Positions 60,811-64,000 of a DNA stretch of 64,000 bases are shown here, one piece after another. Source of the stretch: Ptychodera flava (taxonomy: Eukaryota; Hemichordata; Enteropneusta; Ptychoderidae). The translations under genes were made by a program, and so were the position numbers. The stretch's first letter is position 1. The number at the start of each line of letters is the position of its first letter. A model generated the notes under the pieces. The model saw nothing but the letters and a program-made list of their open reading frames with translations, made no database searches and was not told the origin of the DNA. The DNA is taken from positions 16,652,218 to 16,716,217 of the forward strand of contig NC_091946.1 of NCBI RefSeq assembly GCF_041260155.1. Reading direction: 5' to 3'.

Positions 60811-63100
60811 GTAAGGCTATACGGCATCAGCAGTTTTCACCGGCAGCTCACCACGTTGTAATATATGTTCCTATTCCCCGCCCTGGCCAAATTCAACTTG
60901 CATGTGAAAAGTAAACCGGCTTTTGCAGACTCCAACAATGACAATTTCTTTGTTGCATAGAATTTACTAGTATGCCTGTGCGACCTTCACGTTCGCTGAA
61001 TGAACCCCACCCTGTTCCCCTTAGCCAGGAACGATAGATGATTATATGTTACGTAAATTGACCTCGAAAGAGCTAACCTTGATTAGTACCCAGGTGTTCT
61101 TTGAGTGTATCCCCGGTTGCGTTCTGCGGAAAGATGTCTCGGTCAAAATTGGAAAACACTACTGGAGCATGGCAGTCTGATTTTGCACTGCTCCGTGTAT
61201 TTAACTATAACATGGCATAGGCCTAAGTGTTAATAATTTCAGAGCCGGGCATCAATAACGAAAGACCGTAAAATCATCAACGACGCTGGAATTTATTAAA
61301 ACATTTTAATGCTTCATATTTATATCATTCTTTTACAACTGCTGGCAAGTTTCATTAAAAAATCACATTTTCTTAAGACGTTTCTCTCATAAGATAACGG
61401 TACGAATAGGTGCAATACAGTGAAAAAATAAAAAAAAACAATTTAAAGAAGTAAAAGTTCCATAAATTTTCACAAATCCTTCAACACGATCATGTGTTGG
61501 AGTCTTGATTGAAGACTTGTTCTTGAAAGGTCTGGGCCTGTCTTTTCCTCTCCAAGGTTGTCAGAAATTCCTTCGTGCTCAGTCTGTACGTGTATGCCAG
61601 CGTTGCGTTGATGGCAAATTCGTCTGTTTGTAGGTCAATTACACTACTCGTACCGTGTACTTTGTATGGGAGTCAGCTGAAATTATATGTTTACAGAAAG
61701 TTAGAACCTGAATAAAAACAAAGTGCACAAAAAATCCACCTTTCACATATTTAGGCCTAACTGTGACAATATTCCCTCATCTTGAAAAAAAAAACATTTG
61801 TCTTTAATGTTCAGTGTCAACTACTCTAGCATCACGTTGAACTTGTGTGCTGTAAGAAATTTCTCCATGGATGATTCTCCCATGGATTCGATGGCGGTAA
61901 TACTTGCAAGAAATATTTCCAAGATATTTGTCATGTACTTAATTGTAAGAGAGCACAGAATGAATGCAATTCGGGGTTAAAATTATTTTAGGAGACTGAC
62001 TCAGTTTCTGTGAAGTGTTTCAACAGTATGCGAAGGTATTTTCAGGTACGGGGTTTTCCAAAGTTGTTTTTGCGAATGCTGAGCTATTTTGCAATGCAAA
62101 TCTACAGTACAGAGGGTCCATGCTCCACCCACAAGTTAAAAATGTGTGGCGCAACAACTAGTATTGATTTCCCGCCAAAATGTGCGGGTAGTCCCCTTGG
62201 AATTTCTTGTGTTGTTGTGACACCATATCGTTAGGAAGCATACAATTTATTCCAAACAGTCTGGCTGAAATGACTGAATTTTAGGCCTTCTATGCAGCTC
62301 TATGGTCACATAAATGACCGTTCTTTACTGTCACTATCACCTAAGTCCCACATCTCGAACGTTTCAGTTGACTTTCCACGGTTATTGCCTGGTTTACTAA
62401 TCAGAGTATCAAGTGCACGAGATAGTATATGGCGGGCTGAAAACCTCTCTGCCACGATCTATTTAATATTTTTTCTAATAAGGACAAATTCATTTTGAAG
62501 AGGGTGAACACATTTTACAAATCCCTCGTGAAATCGATCTCGAAAGTGTCAACGAAAGAGTGGTGTATTTGTGCCAACGAAAGTATACTTTTAACACTTT
62601 CCGATGTGGTATCTTTACAGCAATCCATCATAGCCTGAACCCCAAGACAAGTACATGTATATTAGCTAAACAATAAGACGTACCCTCAAATTTTCTGCAG
62701 AAAAGTGTATCGTGCTGTACACATAAGTTTCAGTGTCCCTGATCGGTCGCTTCTGCCAGTGGATGCAGATATGAGTGCACCTTTGAATAGCTTAACAGCA
62801 CGCTACCGCACAACCGAACAGACCCAGGAAAAGACTTGGCGGACCCCCAGACTCTCACATCTTTGCTGTTCTACAACTGATAAATTTTGAGAATTAATTT
62901 CTCACGTTCGACGCTTATTATTATAAAACTCAATACGTGTTTGTCCCTCCGACTTGATATAAAGAATGGCAGTCATTCATTGCTTTGATCGAGTTTGTAT
63001 ATAGTGATTTATATATGTGCGAGTGCTTCATGAACTCTGCGCAGTGTATGGATGGGTCGCGGTCAGAAAACTGTAACAACTCTATACAAAGGTTACTGAA
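60811..63100. other. non-coding or intronic stretch
   Basis: No supported exon. A frame at 62702-62890 after TTTTCTGCAG is possible, but its phase does not fit the exon ending at 60810. Confidence 0.4.
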
Positions 63101-63201
63101 CCACTCTTTATAAAGGTGGGGATTTAGCCGAGCGGTCAAACAGTGATACCTTCAATAGGTAACTAGTTGCCGTATGTAGCGAGTTCGACTCCGATCGAGA
63201 C
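63101..63201 (+). mobile_element. tRNA-like SINE piece
   Basis: CCACTCTTTATAAAGGTGG hairpin, then TAGCCGAGCGGT (A box, 63125-63136) and GAGTTCGACTCC (B box, 63181-63192). The spacing matches a Leu/Ser-type tRNA with a long variable arm. Relative of the minus-strand copy at 41235-41336. Confidence 0.55.
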
Positions 63202-63575
63202 TTTACTGAATCGCGATTCAAATACCGATTAGTCTGAGATAATTCCCTTCTGTAATCCCACACCTTTTCATACACATACAGCATAATCATTTTAATTCTT
63301 TATGGTGAAAGAGAATACCTATCCTGGGTGGCGAAGTATTGACAAACAGCTGAAACTTTCATTTTCATTTTGTTCCAATCCGATTGTCGTTATTTGTTAT
63401 TGTTGTTATTCAGCCTAAACCATCGAGCCTTCATTTTCCAGTTTGATGGGTCTACATCTAAATCAGCAACTGGCCGTTATAATGAAAGGGAACGTCAAAT
63501 CCATTATGTGACGTGTGAATAACTTTAGTCTGCCATGAACTCAGCTTACCTGCAAGCTGTCTGTTCGTCGACCTG

Positions 63576-63904
63576 CTACCCCCAGTTTAATACTGTGACA
63601 TCACATTCAGATGATATTGGTGATTGGTGATTGTAGGCGTTTACCACTTGTACTGAAAATGCTCCATTGTCGTTGACTTTGCAGTCCGAAATAGTCAGTC
63701 TCACTCTACCAGGTGGTTGTTCAACGGTGGCCCGTCGATTCAGTGATGCTAGATTGTCCTTAATCTGCCAATCCGGGCAGTCTCCCTTCCAAAACCACTT
63801 GGATCGAAATTCTGGATCGCCACCAACTCTTGCCTCCAATACAATGGTATTGCCCGATCGCACATTCTCTTTGGCGGGAAGACGAGTAATGAAGTATGGT
63901 GCAC
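63576..63904 (-). CDS. unit 4: Ig-domain exon (gene continues off the right edge)
   Basis: Acceptor TTTCACTTAG, then an Ig fold reading GAPYFITRLPAKENV, LEARVGGDPEFRSKWFWKG and VNDNGAFSVQVVNAYN, ending DVTVLNWG and TAG at 63576. Both cysteine positions are replaced again (Ala, Val). The domain is about 30 residues longer than in units 1-3 and closer to a standard I-set domain. It enters in phase 1 like the others, so its short first exon and divergent small gene should lie beyond 64000. It either ends here without a CaaX motif or uses a donor near the TAG. Confidence 0.6.
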
Positions 63905-64000
63905 CTAAGTGAAATAAAGAGAATTTACATGAGTGCTTCCATTTTACAAATACTACACGCATTCGAGGAGACCGTCATTTAGTCACACGCCAGTAAAACT

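Overview
This is animal genomic DNA: spliceosomal introns with GT..AG ends, AATAAA poly(A) signals, a mitochondrial carrier gene of animal type, tRNA-derived SINE-like pieces, many MITE and foldback elements, and an ISL2EU-type DNA transposon with a SWIM/YqaJ nuclease gene. The overall look (AT-rich, many microsatellites, short introns, small genes) fits a marine invertebrate, possibly a deuterostome such as an amphioxus, hemichordate or echinoderm. The species cannot be fixed from the window alone.

Layout. Positions 1-7349 hold a (TA)n tract, one probable 3'-terminal exon of an unrecognised gene (222-442), a degenerate ~147-bp tandem repeat and otherwise apparently non-coding DNA. Positions 7350-15724 are one nearly complete ISL2EU/IS4EU-like transposon with 13-bp terminal inverted repeats and a TATT duplication at its ends. 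It carries two convergent split genes: a SAP-SWIM-YqaJ nuclease on the plus strand and a THAP-HTH-DDE transposase on the minus strand. Both have frame breaks. A one-exon SLC25A44-like mitochondrial carrier gene (16641-17579) follows, with NRF1- and YY1-like sites upstream. Positions 17.6-31 kb are mostly non-coding and rich in inverted-repeat elements.

The most striking region is 31.6-64 kb, a tandem gene array that I do not recognise. A unit occurs three times, and a fourth begins at the right edge. Each unit has, on the minus strand, a tiny split gene for a single Ig-like domain with no signal peptide and both disulfide cysteines replaced. In the two copies that could be completed, this protein ends in a CaaX prenylation motif (CNVM, CNLL). 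Head to head with it, 1.06-1.12 kb away, is a two-exon gene for a 65-66 residue charged protein that is strongly conserved among the three copies. About 1.9 kb further on is a third conserved start with the peptide core KSPCDS. The shared promoter regions keep an AP-1-type site and a GGGTATTTACGC block at nearly fixed distance from the small-gene start.

The protein pairs probably act in one pathway because they share promoters and were duplicated together. The inferred picture is a prenylated, membrane-tethered cytosolic Ig domain co-expressed with a small soluble partner. The function is unknown. Between the units lie a 330-bp (CT)n tract, tRNA-like elements, a SINE and several MITEs.
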